Positions 9,636 through 17,184 of a stretch of DNA of 64,000 nucleotides are shown here, in pieces (the first letter of the stretch is position 1; the number at the start of each line of letters is the position of its first letter). This DNA comes from Janthinobacterium rivuli (lineage in GTDB: Bacteria > Pseudomonadota > Gammaproteobacteria > Burkholderiales > Burkholderiaceae_D), in the NCBI RefSeq assembly GCF_009208735.1, contig NZ_WFLJ01000006.1:124001-188000 (forward strand), in the 5' to 3' direction. Under the pieces are notes generated by a model that saw only the letters and a list, made by a program, of their open reading frames with translations, made no database searches and was not told the DNA's origin. Position numbers and translations under genes: made by a program.

Positions 9636-9829
9636 TAGTAGTAATAGTAAACGCGGTTTTTTCTGTGGATAAGTCACTTTTTTTCAACAGGATCAAGCGT
9701 TTACGCGCAAAATAAAGCGTGCATAATCGCTGTATCACGCGAGGAGCAAAATTGTATAAAATGCGCGCCTGCGCATAACTTCGCGTTTACGCACAAGTCA
9801 TCCTGTGGATATCAAGTGACTTATCCACA
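9636..9829. repeat. Origin-like repeat unit B
   Basis: AT-rich CTATATATAAAAA, triplet run TAGTAGTAATAGTAA at 9636-9650, 13-nt spacer, DnaA box 9664-9672, CTGTATC-GCGAGGA near 9731, CGTTTACGCACA near 9784, then boxes at 9804 and 9821. The order of elements matches units A and C. Confidence 0.75.
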
Positions 9830-10098
9830 ATCGTCTCAAATTTCCCCTCTTTCCCATATCGAACCGCTTGCTGGCACTGTGCCTGCTCAAGCCTGTTGAC
9901 GTTTGCATTTTGCAAAACGGTTTGGCAGTGCTGTGCGCGTGATGTTGGCCGTCCCGGTTTTCGTCGCTCAGTTGTTGGCTCGAATTTTTTTTGTCAGTCA
10001 AAGCCGTTCGTCGCTTTTTTTTGATGACAGGCTGGCGAATCCTCTCGAAGGCGAAGCACGCGTTGTCGGGTTTACCTTAATAAGTTCGTATACAAGAA

Positions 10099-10294
10099 TA
10101 GTAATAGTAGTTAACGGTGCCATCTTCTGTGGATAAGTCCCGATTTATCCTTGTAAACAATCGCTTGGCGTGCGGATAAACGCTGAGTAAGGGTTGTATC
10201 TGCCGGGGACGGTTTTGGGATAAAAAAAAGACGTCCAAAAAATTTTTCGTTTACGCACATATCGTACCTGTGGATATCCATACGGTTATCCACA
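10099..10294. repeat. Origin-like repeat unit C
   Basis: Triplet run TAGTAATAGTAGTTA at 10099-10113, 14-nt spacer, DnaA box 10128-10136, TTGTATC near 10194, TTTGGGATAAAAA near 10213, CGTTTACGCACA near 10248 and boxes at 10269 and 10286. The start lies 463 bp from unit B, which is 464 bp from unit A. Confidence 0.75.
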
Positions 10295-10496
10295 GCTTGA
10301 AGGTCCTGTTTTTGAGCTGGCCGTGACGTTCGTGCGTCTCGCGGACCACGATTAATGTCGCCCTGGCCCGGCACTGGTGGTAATCTCAAGGCGGCTTAGC
10401 AGCCATGCATGCATGAAGAAAGACAGACTCTGGTAAAGGGACGCGGCGGGGAGACACGCCGCGCGACAGCTTGATGGCATACCGAAAGGAGCTTCA

Positions 10497-12122
10497 TTGG
10501 AATCGGCAGGCGAATACGACTACATCATCGTGGGCGGCGGCACGGCAGGTTGCGTGCTGGCCAACCGGCTCACGCGCGACAAGGATGCCAACGTTTTGCT
10601 CGTGGAAGCGGGTGGCAAGGACGATTACGTGTGGATCCACATCCCCGTCGGCTATCTGCATTGCATCGGCAATCCCCGCACGGACTGGCTGTATTCCACG
10701 CAGGCGGACGCGGGCCTGGGCGGGCGCAGCCTGATGTATCCGCGCGGAAAGGTGCTCGGTGGCAGCTCTTCCATCAACGGCATGATCTACATGCGGGGCC
10801 AGGCCGGCGATTACGACCATTGGGCCGACCTGACGGACGACGCTTCCTGGCGCTGGGACAAGGTCTTGCCGTTATTCAAGCAAAGCGAGGATTACTATGG
10901 CGGCGCGTCGGAAAATCACGGTGTCGGTGGTGAATGGCGCGTGGAAAAACAGCGGCTATCCTGGGATATCCTGAACGCGTTCCGCGACGCGGCGCAGCAG
11001 GTCGGCATCCCGAAAACCAGCGATTTCAATGGCGGCGACAACGGCGGCAGCGCGTATTTCGACGTCAACCAGCGCCGCGGCATCCGCTGGAATACCTCGA
11101 AAGCGTTTTTGAAACCGGCAGCGCGCCGCCCGAACCTGACCATCATGACGGGCTGCCACGTGGAACGTCTGTTGCTGGAAACGACGGAAGCGGGGCCGCG
11201 CTGCGCGGGCATCGTGTTTACGGGCGGCGGCACGCAATGGCAGGCGACGGCCCGGCGGGAAACCTTGCTGACGGCGGGCGCCATCGGCTCGCCGCAATTG
11301 CTGCAATTGTCCGGCATCGGTCCGGCCGCCTTGCTGCGGCAGCATGGCATCGTGCCCGTGGTCGATGCCGCCGGGGTGGGCGGCAATTTGCAGGATCACT
11401 TGCAGCTGCGCATGGTTTACAAGGTGCAGGGCGTGAAAACCTTGAATGTGATGGCCAGCAATATCGTGGGCAAGATGCAGATCGGCTTGCAATATGCGCT
11501 GTTCCAGAGCGGGCCCATGTCGATGGCGCCGTCTCAGCTGGGGGCGTTCGCCAAGTCCGACCCGCAGCAAGCCACGCCGAACCTGCAATACCACGTGCAA
11601 CCCTTGTCGCTCGACAAATTCGGCGAGCCCTTGCACGCGTTTCCCGCGTTTACGGCCAGCGTCTGCAATCTGCGCCCCACCTCGCGCGGCCATGTGCACA
11701 TCGCCTCGGCCGACAGCTATGCGGCGCCGCACATCGTGCCCAATTACCTGAGTACCGAGCAGGACCGCGCCGTGGCGGCCGACGCCTTGCGCCTGACGCG
11801 GGCCATCGCCGCCGCGCCGGCGTTAAGTAAGTTTGCGCCGCAGGAATACAAGCCCGGCGTGCAATTCCAGAGCCAGGAAGAACTTGCGCAGGCGGCCAGC
11901 CAGATCGGCACCACCATTTTTCATCCGGTGGGCACCTGCCGCATGGGCCTGGCCAGCGATGCGTCGAGCGTGGTCGACAGCACCTTGCGCGTGATCGGCG
12001 TGGCGGGTTTGCGCGTCGTCGACGCGTCGATCATGCCGTACATTACTTCTGGTAATACGAACTCGCCGACGGTGATGATCGCGGAAAAAGCGGCGCAAAT
12101 GATACACGCGGCCTGGAAATAG
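10497..12122 (+). CDS. GMC-family FAD-dependent oxidoreductase
   Basis: A 541-residue glucose-methanol-choline oxidoreductase that oxidises an alcohol with FAD. The start is a TTG at 10497 supported by AAAGGAG at 10485-10491; no ATG fits as well. The FAD-binding Rossmann motif is DYIIVGGGTAGCVLANRL (about 8-25). The GMC signature (PRGKVLGGSSSINGMIYMRG, about 80-100) and the C-terminal active-site His region (HPVGTCRMG, then GNTNSPTVMIAEKAA) are intact. It resembles choline-dehydrogenase-like alcohol dehydrogenases, but the substrate cannot be told. It is followed by the Liv-type importer after 133 bp, so a shared pathway is possible but unproven. Confidence 0.88.
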   Translation: MESAGEYDYIIVGGGTAGCVLANRLTRDKDANVLLVEAGGKDDYVWIHIPVGYLHCIGNPRTDWLYSTQADAGLGGRSLMYPRGKVLGGSSSINGMIYMRGQAGDYDHWADLTDDASWRWDKVLPLFKQSEDYYGGASENHGVGGEWRVEKQRLSWDILNAFRDAAQQVGIPKTSDFNGGDNGGSAYFDVNQRRGIRWNTSKAFLKPAARRPNLTIMTGCHVERLLLETTEAGPRCAGIVFTGGGTQWQATARRETLLTAGAIGSPQLLQLSGIGPAALLRQHGIVPVVDAAGVGGNLQDHLQLRMVYKVQGVKTLNVMASNIVGKMQIGLQYALFQSGPMSMAPSQLGAFAKSDPQQATPNLQYHVQPLSLDKFGEPLHAFPAFTASVCNLRPTSRGHVHIASADSYAAPHIVPNYLSTEQDRAVAADALRLTRAIAAAPALSKFAPQEYKPGVQFQSQEELAQAASQIGTTIFHPVGTCRMGLASDASSVVDSTLRVIGVAGLRVVDASIMPYITSGNTNSPTVMIAEKAAQMIHAAWK

Positions 12123-12184
12123 TTGCGTAAAGGCGCGTGTTTGCGCCATTCGGGCTGGTGAAAAATCCCCGTAGTTATACTGTA

Positions 12185-12213
12185 TTGTGCGTTAAATTTA
12201 AGTTGTGTATTAT
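12185..12213 (+). promoter_or_regulatory. Candidate sigma-70 promoter of the liv-type operon
   Basis: TTGTGC, 17 bp, TATTAT, about 40 bp upstream of the first importer gene. A short GTAC-AAAAA-GTAC inverted repeat follows before the AGGAG ribosome-binding site at 12246. Confidence 0.45.
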
Positions 12214-12255
12214 AAAAATGACTAAGTAGTACAAAAAGTACAACTAGGAGACACG

Positions 12256-13026
12256 ATGTCAAACGTAATCTTGGAAACAAGAAATTTGACCAAGGAATTC
12301 AAGGGTTTCACCGCCGTGAGCGACGTGAACCTGAAGGTAGAGCGGGGCCATATCCACGCCTTGATCGGTCCTAACGGCGCCGGCAAGACCACGTGTTTCA
12401 ACTTGCTCACCAAATTCCTGGTCCCAACTTCCGGACAGATCCTGTTTAATGGGAAAGATATCACGGCCGCCAAACCGGCGCAGATCGCCCGCATGGGCGT
12501 GATCCGTTCATTCCAGATTTCCGCCGTCTTTCCCCACCTCTCCGTGCTGCAAAATGTGCGTATCGGTTTGCAGCGCCAGCTCGGTACCTCGTTCCATTTC
12601 TGGCAAAGCGAACGTGCATTGAACCAGCTCAACGACCGTGCCATGGCCTTGCTGGCCGAAGTTGACCTGACGGAATTTGCCGACACCATCACGGTCGACA
12701 TGCCGTACGGGCGCAAGCGGGCGCTGGAAATTGCCACCACCCTGGCGATGGAGCCGGAAATGATGCTGCTCGATGAACCGACGCAGGGGATGGGGCATGA
12801 AGACGTGCACCGCGTGACGGAATTGATTAAAAAAGTGTCGGCCGGCCGCACCATTTTGATGGTGGAACACAATATGAGCGTGGTTTCCGGCATCTGCGAC
12901 AAGATTTCCGTCCTGCAGCGCGGCGCCATGCTGGCCGAAGGCAGCTACGCGGAAGTGTCGCGCAATCCGCAAGTGATGGAAGCGTACATGGGCACCACCC
13001 ACGCGGAACTGGAAGGGGCGCATTGA
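12256..13026 (+). CDS. livG: Branched-chain-type ABC importer, ATPase LivG
   Basis: A 256-residue ATPase of the HAAT (LivG) type that powers uptake together with LivF and the two permeases. Walker A is GPNGAGKTTCFN (about 37-48) and Walker B MMLLDEPTQGM (about 172-182). The signature region is degenerate (MPYGRKRALEIA), as is usual in LivG. It has a good AGGAG site 8 nt upstream. The stop overlaps the livF start (TGATG). The gene order G-F-substrate protein-H-M is intact. Confidence 0.92.
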   Translation: MSNVILETRNLTKEFKGFTAVSDVNLKVERGHIHALIGPNGAGKTTCFNLLTKFLVPTSGQILFNGKDITAAKPAQIARMGVIRSFQISAVFPHLSVLQNVRIGLQRQLGTSFHFWQSERALNQLNDRAMALLAEVDLTEFADTITVDMPYGRKRALEIATTLAMEPEMMLLDEPTQGMGHEDVHRVTELIKKVSAGRTILMVEHNMSVVSGICDKISVLQRGAMLAEGSYAEVSRNPQVMEAYMGTTHAELEGAH

Positions 13027-13754
13027 TGGCGACACGAGCGAATGGCGGCGCACCCGCGCTGGAAATTGCACAACTGCACACCTGGTATGGCGAATCGCAC
13101 ATCCTGCACGACGTGAACCTGAAAGTGCAGCCGGGCGAAGTGGTGACTTTGCTGGGCCGCAACGGCGCCGGCCGTACCACCACCTTGCGCGCCATCATGG
13201 GCTTGACGGGCGCGCGCACGGGCTCCATCAAAGTCAATGGCGTCGAAGCGATAGGTTTGGCCACGCACAAAATCGCCCACCTGGGCATCGGGTATTGTCC
13301 CGAAGAGCGCGGCATTTTCTCCTCGCTGTCGACCGAGGAAAACCTGCTGCTGCCGCCGACCCTGGCCAGCGGCGAGAAGGGCATGTCGGTGGAGGAAATC
13401 TACGCCATGTTCCCGAACTTGCAGGAACGCCGCCACAGCCAGGGCACGCGCCTGTCGGGCGGGGAACAGCAGATGCTGGCCGTGGCGCGCATCCTGCGCA
13501 CGGGCGCGCGCCTGTTGCTGCTCGATGAAATTTCTGAAGGCCTGGCGCCCGTCATCGTGCAGGGGCTGGCGCGCATGATCACCACCCTGAAGGCGAAGGG
13601 CTACACCATTGTCATGGTGGAACAGAATTTCCGGTTTGCCGCACCGCTGGCGGACCGGTTTTATGTGATGGAGCACGGTCAGATCGTCGAGACTTTTGCT
13701 GCATCCGAACTGGAGGCCAAGATGCCGGTATTGACCGAGCTGCTTGGCGTGTAG
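13026..13754 (+). CDS. livF: Branched-chain-type ABC importer, ATPase LivF
   Basis: A 242-residue LivF-type ATPase. I use the ATG at 13026 that overlaps the livG stop; a TTG directly before it is possible. The signature LSGGEQQMLAVAR and Walker B LLLLDEISEGL are normal. Walker A reads GRNGAGRTTT: the lysine that contacts the ATP phosphates is arginine (residue 50, codon CGT). This may be a tolerated variant in some LivF proteins. It partners with LivG to form the ATPase dimer. Confidence 0.92.
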   Translation: MATRANGGAPALEIAQLHTWYGESHILHDVNLKVQPGEVVTLLGRNGAGRTTTLRAIMGLTGARTGSIKVNGVEAIGLATHKIAHLGIGYCPEERGIFSSLSTEENLLLPPTLASGEKGMSVEEIYAMFPNLQERRHSQGTRLSGGEQQMLAVARILRTGARLLLLDEISEGLAPVIVQGLARMITTLKAKGYTIVMVEQNFRFAAPLADRFYVMEHGQIVETFAASELEAKMPVLTELLGV

Positions 13755-13838
13755 TCCCCATGTAGTACGCGTCCATCTTGTACGCGTCATTGTCCAGCAA
13801 TCGACTGAATAGCAAACAATAATCCCAACGGAGACACT

Positions 13839-15047
13839 ATGAAACGTAACGCTATCGCCATTGCCACCGCCACTCTTTGCGCCCTGGGCTTGTCCAGCGC
13901 CGCGCACGCCCAGGTATCGGGCGACACCATCAAGATCGGTTTTATTTCCGACATGTCGGGCGTGTATTCCGACGTCGACGGCCTCGGCGGCGCGGAAGCC
14001 ATCAAGATGGCGATCGCTGACGCCGGTGTGGTTCTCGCCGGCAAAAAGGTGGAATTTATTTCCGCCGACCATCAAAACAAGGCTGACATCGCCGCTTCGA
14101 AGGCGCGCGAATGGTTCGACCAGCAAGGCGTCGACATGCTGATCGGCGGCACCAATTCCGGCGCCAGCCTGGCCATGGCCAAGGTGGCGGCGGAAAAGAA
14201 GAAAATCTTCATCGCCATCGGCGCCGGTTCCTCGCGCCTGACGAATGAGGAATGCACGCCTTACACCGTGCATTACGCCTACGACACGGTGGCGCTGGCG
14301 CGCGGCACGGGCGGCACCATCGTCAAGCAGGGCGGCAAGAACTGGTATTTCATGACGGCCGATTACGCGTTTGGCCACTCGCTGGAAAAAGACACGGCCG
14401 AGGTCGTCAAAGCGGCCGGCGGCAAGGTGCTGGGCAGCGTCAAGCATCCGCTGGGCGCTTCCGATTTCTCTTCCTTCCTGCTGCAGGCGCAAGCGGCCAA
14501 GCCGCAGATCCTGGGCCTGGCCAATGCGGGCGGCGACGCCATCAACAGCATCAAGGCGGCCAACGAGTTCGGCCTGACGAAATCGATGAAGCTGGCCGGC
14601 TTGCTGATCTTCATCAACGACATCCATTCGCTGGGTTTGAACTTGACGCAAGGCATGTACCTGACCGATGGCTGGTACTGGGACTTGAATGCGGAGACGC
14701 GCGCCTGGTCGAAACGCTATTTCGCCAAGATGAAGAAGGAGCCGTCGATGCTGCAGGCGGCCGACTATTCGGCGGCGGCCAACTACCTGAAAGCCGTCAA
14801 GGCGCTGGGCACGGATGACACCGAGAAGGTCATGGCCTACCTGAAAAAGACCAAGATCAACGACATGTTCACCCAGAATGGCGAAGTGCGTCCCGATGGC
14901 CGCATGGTGCACGATATGTATTTGATGGAAGTGAAGAAGCCGTCCGAGTCGAAATACCCGTGGGATTACTACAAGGTCGTGGCCACCGTGCCCGGTGCGC
15001 AAGCGTACGTGACCAAGGCTGAATCGAAGTGTTCGTTGTGGAAGTAA
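13839..15047 (+). CDS. ABC importer substrate-binding protein, LivJ/LivK type
   Basis: A 402-residue periplasmic protein with a clear signal peptide (cleavage likely after SSAAHA, about residue 24). The mature part is a Leu/Ile/Val-binding-protein-like type-1 binding fold (IKIGFISDMSGVYSDVDG, LIGGTNSGASLAMAKVA, MTADYAFGHSLEKD). Members bind amino acids, amides, urea, aromatic acids or other small anions, so the name branched-chain is only a family label. It lies between the ATPase and permease genes. A hydroxyacid oligomer hydrolase follows the operon, which makes a carboxylate ligand plausible. Confidence 0.88.
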   Translation: MKRNAIAIATATLCALGLSSAAHAQVSGDTIKIGFISDMSGVYSDVDGLGGAEAIKMAIADAGVVLAGKKVEFISADHQNKADIAASKAREWFDQQGVDMLIGGTNSGASLAMAKVAAEKKKIFIAIGAGSSRLTNEECTPYTVHYAYDTVALARGTGGTIVKQGGKNWYFMTADYAFGHSLEKDTAEVVKAAGGKVLGSVKHPLGASDFSSFLLQAQAAKPQILGLANAGGDAINSIKAANEFGLTKSMKLAGLLIFINDIHSLGLNLTQGMYLTDGWYWDLNAETRAWSKRYFAKMKKEPSMLQAADYSAAANYLKAVKALGTDDTEKVMAYLKKTKINDMFTQNGEVRPDGRMVHDMYLMEVKKPSESKYPWDYYKVVATVPGAQAYVTKAESKCSLWK

Positions 15048-15211
15048 CGCGGTAGCCATACCTCCAGCGGATCGCCCGCCTGCGCGCGGGTGGTCCGTCC
15101 TGCACGCTCTTCGCCCGCAGGGTTCGCCTTGCGCCGCCGCACCCGTTTGCAGTGGCGCGTTTCCCTTGATACCACACCGCTACCCGGCGGTGCTTTTTAT
15201 ACTGTGATGCC
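15048..15211. other. Long spacer inside the liv-type operon
   Basis: About 164 bp of GC-rich DNA between the substrate-binding gene and livH with several short inverted repeats (for example CGCCTGCGCGCGGG and CGCTACCCGGCGG). It probably stabilises the abundant substrate-protein mRNA or reduces read-through. No separate promoter is obvious. Confidence 0.35.
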
Positions 15212-16096
15212 ATGGAAATTTTCGGCGTTCCATTACAAGCGATGATGAGCCAGCTGCTGCTGGGTCTCGTCAACGGCTCGTTCTATGCCATGTTGTCCCT
15301 CGGTCTGGCCGTCATCTTCGGCTTGCTCAACGTTATTAATTTCTCGCACGGCGCCATGTACATGATGGGCGCCTTCCTGGCCTGGATGGGCCTCAGTTAT
15401 TTTGACATCAATTACTGGGCCATGCTCGTCATCGCCCCGATCCTCGTCGGCCTGGTCGGCATCCTGATCGAAAAGACCATGCTGCGCTGGCTGTATAAAC
15501 TCGACCACCTGTATGGCTTGCTGCTGACCTTTGGCATCACCCTGATCATGGAAGGCGTGTTCCGCTCCTTCTATGGCGTCTCGGGCCAGCCGTATGCCGT
15601 GCCCGAAGCGCTGGCCGGCGCCACCGACCTCGGTTTCATGATCCTGCCGAACTATCGCGCGTGGGTGGTGATCGCTTCGCTTTCCGTGTGCCTGGCCACC
15701 TGGTTCGTCATCGAAAAAACCAAGTTGGGCGCCTACCTGCGGGCCGGCACGGAAAACCCGAAACTGGTGGAAGCGTTCGGCATCAACGTGCCGCTGATGG
15801 TGACGTTGACGTTCGGCTTCGGCGTGGCGCTGGCCGGTTTCGCCGGCGTGCTGGCCGCGCCCATCATCCAGGTCTCGCCGCTGATGGGCTCGAACCTGAT
15901 CATCGTCGTGTTTGCCGTGGTGGTGATCGGCGGCATGGGTTCCATCATGGGCTCCATCCTGACGGGCCTGGGCCTGGGCGTGATCGAGGGCCTGACCCGC
16001 GTGTTCTACCCGGAAGGCTCGGCCACCGTGGTGTTCGTGGTGATGGTCATCGTGCTGCTGCTGCGTCCCGCCGGCCTGTTCGGCAAAGAAAAGTAA
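15212..16096 (+). CDS. livH: Branched-chain-type ABC importer, permease LivH
   Basis: A 294-residue inner-membrane permease with about eight hydrophobic segments. The start MEIFGVPLQAMMSQLLLGLVNG is typical of LivH in related bacteria, although no Shine-Dalgarno is visible. Conserved features include SLGLAVIFGLLNVINFSHGAMYM near the N-terminus and the EAFGIN cytoplasmic loop that docks the ATPases. It pairs with LivM. Confidence 0.93.
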   Translation: MEIFGVPLQAMMSQLLLGLVNGSFYAMLSLGLAVIFGLLNVINFSHGAMYMMGAFLAWMGLSYFDINYWAMLVIAPILVGLVGILIEKTMLRWLYKLDHLYGLLLTFGITLIMEGVFRSFYGVSGQPYAVPEALAGATDLGFMILPNYRAWVVIASLSVCLATWFVIEKTKLGAYLRAGTENPKLVEAFGINVPLMVTLTFGFGVALAGFAGVLAAPIIQVSPLMGSNLIIVVFAVVVIGGMGSIMGSILTGLGLGVIEGLTRVFYPEGSATVVFVVMVIVLLLRPAGLFGKEK

Positions 16097-16127
16097 TCCT
16101 CATCAGTCATGTATTGGAGCTACCACG

Positions 16128-17108
16128 ATGAATAAGAATGTAGGCTACGCCATTGCCTTGCTGCTGGCCTTGGCGGCCCCGTTTTACGGCTATCCCGTCT
16201 TCCTGATGAAGTTGCTGTGCTTTGCCCTGTTTGCCTGCGCTTTCAACTTGCTGATCGGCTATACCGGCTTGCTGTCGTTCGGCCATGCGGCCTTCTTTGG
16301 CGGCGCCGGCTACGTCACCGGCTACGCGCTGCGCACCTGGGGCTGGCCAACGGAACTGGGCTTGCTGGCCGGCGTCGCCACGGGCGCCTTGCTGGGCCTG
16401 GTGATCGGCGGCCTGGCGATCCGCCGCCAGGGCATCTACTTCACGATGATCACGCTGGCGCTGGCGCAGATGGTTTACTTCCTGGCCTTGCGCCTGCCGT
16501 TCACGGGCGGCGAGGATGGCTTGCAGGGTGTTCCACGTGGAACCTTGCTGGGCACGCTAGACCTGGGCAATGACACCGTCCTGTACTACGTCGTGCTGGC
16601 CATTTTTGTCGCCGGCTTCGCCCTGATCGTGCGCACCATCCACTCGCCGTTCGGCCAGGTGCTCAAGGCGATCAAGGAAAACGAACCGCGCGCCATCTCG
16701 CTCGGTTACGACGTCAACAAGTACAAGCTGATGGCCATCGTGCTGTCGGCCTCCTTGGCCGCGCTGGCCGGCGCCACCAAGACGCTGGTGCTGGGCTTTG
16801 AGACGTTAACCGACGTGTACTGGGGCATGTCGGGCCTGGTCGTGCTGATGACCTTGGTGGGCGGCATGGGCACCTTGTCCGGTCCCATCCTCGGCGCCGT
16901 CTTGATCATCGCGCTGGAAAACAAGCTGGGCGATGTCGGCACCTATCTGGCCACCCACACGGGCATCGAGTGGTTCGGTACCCTGGGCGAATCGGTGGGC
17001 ATGGTGACCGGCGTGATCTTTGTCATCTGCGTGCTGATGTTCCGGCGCGGCATCGTCGGCGAAGCCATCGCGCGCTTCGGCGGCAGGCCAGCCAAAGCCG
17101 CTGTCTGA
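16128..17108 (+). CDS. livM: Branched-chain-type ABC importer, permease LivM
   Basis: A 326-residue permease with the LivM hallmarks: NLLIGYTGLLSFGHAAFFG near residue 40 and the loop IKENEPRAISLGYDVN near 190 that contacts the ATPase. GGAGC lies upstream of the ATG. It closes the transporter operon and is followed by a strong terminator. A parS-like site lies inside the coding sequence at 16529. Confidence 0.93.
   Translation: MNKNVGYAIALLLALAAPFYGYPVFLMKLLCFALFACAFNLLIGYTGLLSFGHAAFFGGAGYVTGYALRTWGWPTELGLLAGVATGALLGLVIGGLAIRRQGIYFTMITLALAQMVYFLALRLPFTGGEDGLQGVPRGTLLGTLDLGNDTVLYYVVLAIFVAGFALIVRTIHSPFGQVLKAIKENEPRAISLGYDVNKYKLMAIVLSASLAALAGATKTLVLGFETLTDVYWGMSGLVVLMTLVGGMGTLSGPILGAVLIIALENKLGDVGTYLATHTGIEWFGTLGESVGMVTGVIFVICVLMFRRGIVGEAIARFGGRPAKAAV
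16529..16544. other. parS-like site 1 (inside livM)
   Basis: TGTTCCACGTGGAACC matches the bacterial parS consensus TGTTYCACGTGRAACA at 15 of 16 positions. It is the ParB loading site type and lies 9.4 kb from parB. Confidence 0.7.
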
Positions 17109-17117
17109 TTTTCAAGC

Positions 17118-17145
17118 AACGCCGGACGGATCGTCCGGCGTTTTT
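17118..17145 (+). terminator. Rho-independent terminator of the liv-type operon
   Basis: Perfect 11-bp stem AACGCCGGACG / CGTCCGGCGTT with loop GAT, then T-rich. Confidence 0.9.
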
Positions 17146-17184
17146 CATTGTGCGTCCACTGTTACCTTAACGGAGAGAACCACC

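Larger units (their letters stand above)
9052..10300. other. Candidate replication origin or DnaA-box cluster
   Basis: About 1.25 kb with no credible gene. It contains six perfect DnaA boxes: TGTGGATAA at 9200, 9664 and 10128, and TTATCCACA at 9358, 9821 and 10286. Three one-mismatch boxes TGTGGATAT lie at 9341, 9804 and 10269, and another, TGTGGACAA, at 9306. Each forward box is preceded by a 13-14 nt spacer, five TAG/TAA-type triplets and an AT-rich box. That order matches the DnaA-box, DnaA-trio and unwinding-element arrangement known from bacterial origins. mnmG, rsmG, parAB and atp genes, common origin neighbours, lie 12-25 kb away. dnaA is not in the window, so a DnaA-titrating or regulatory cluster remains possible. 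Confidence 0.65.

Noticed and set aside
9215..9715. 166-codon open frame and others across the DnaA-box region
   Set aside because: The frames run through the repeated boxes and AT-rich tracts, have no ribosome-binding site and give protein of random-looking composition. The repeats explain the sequence better.
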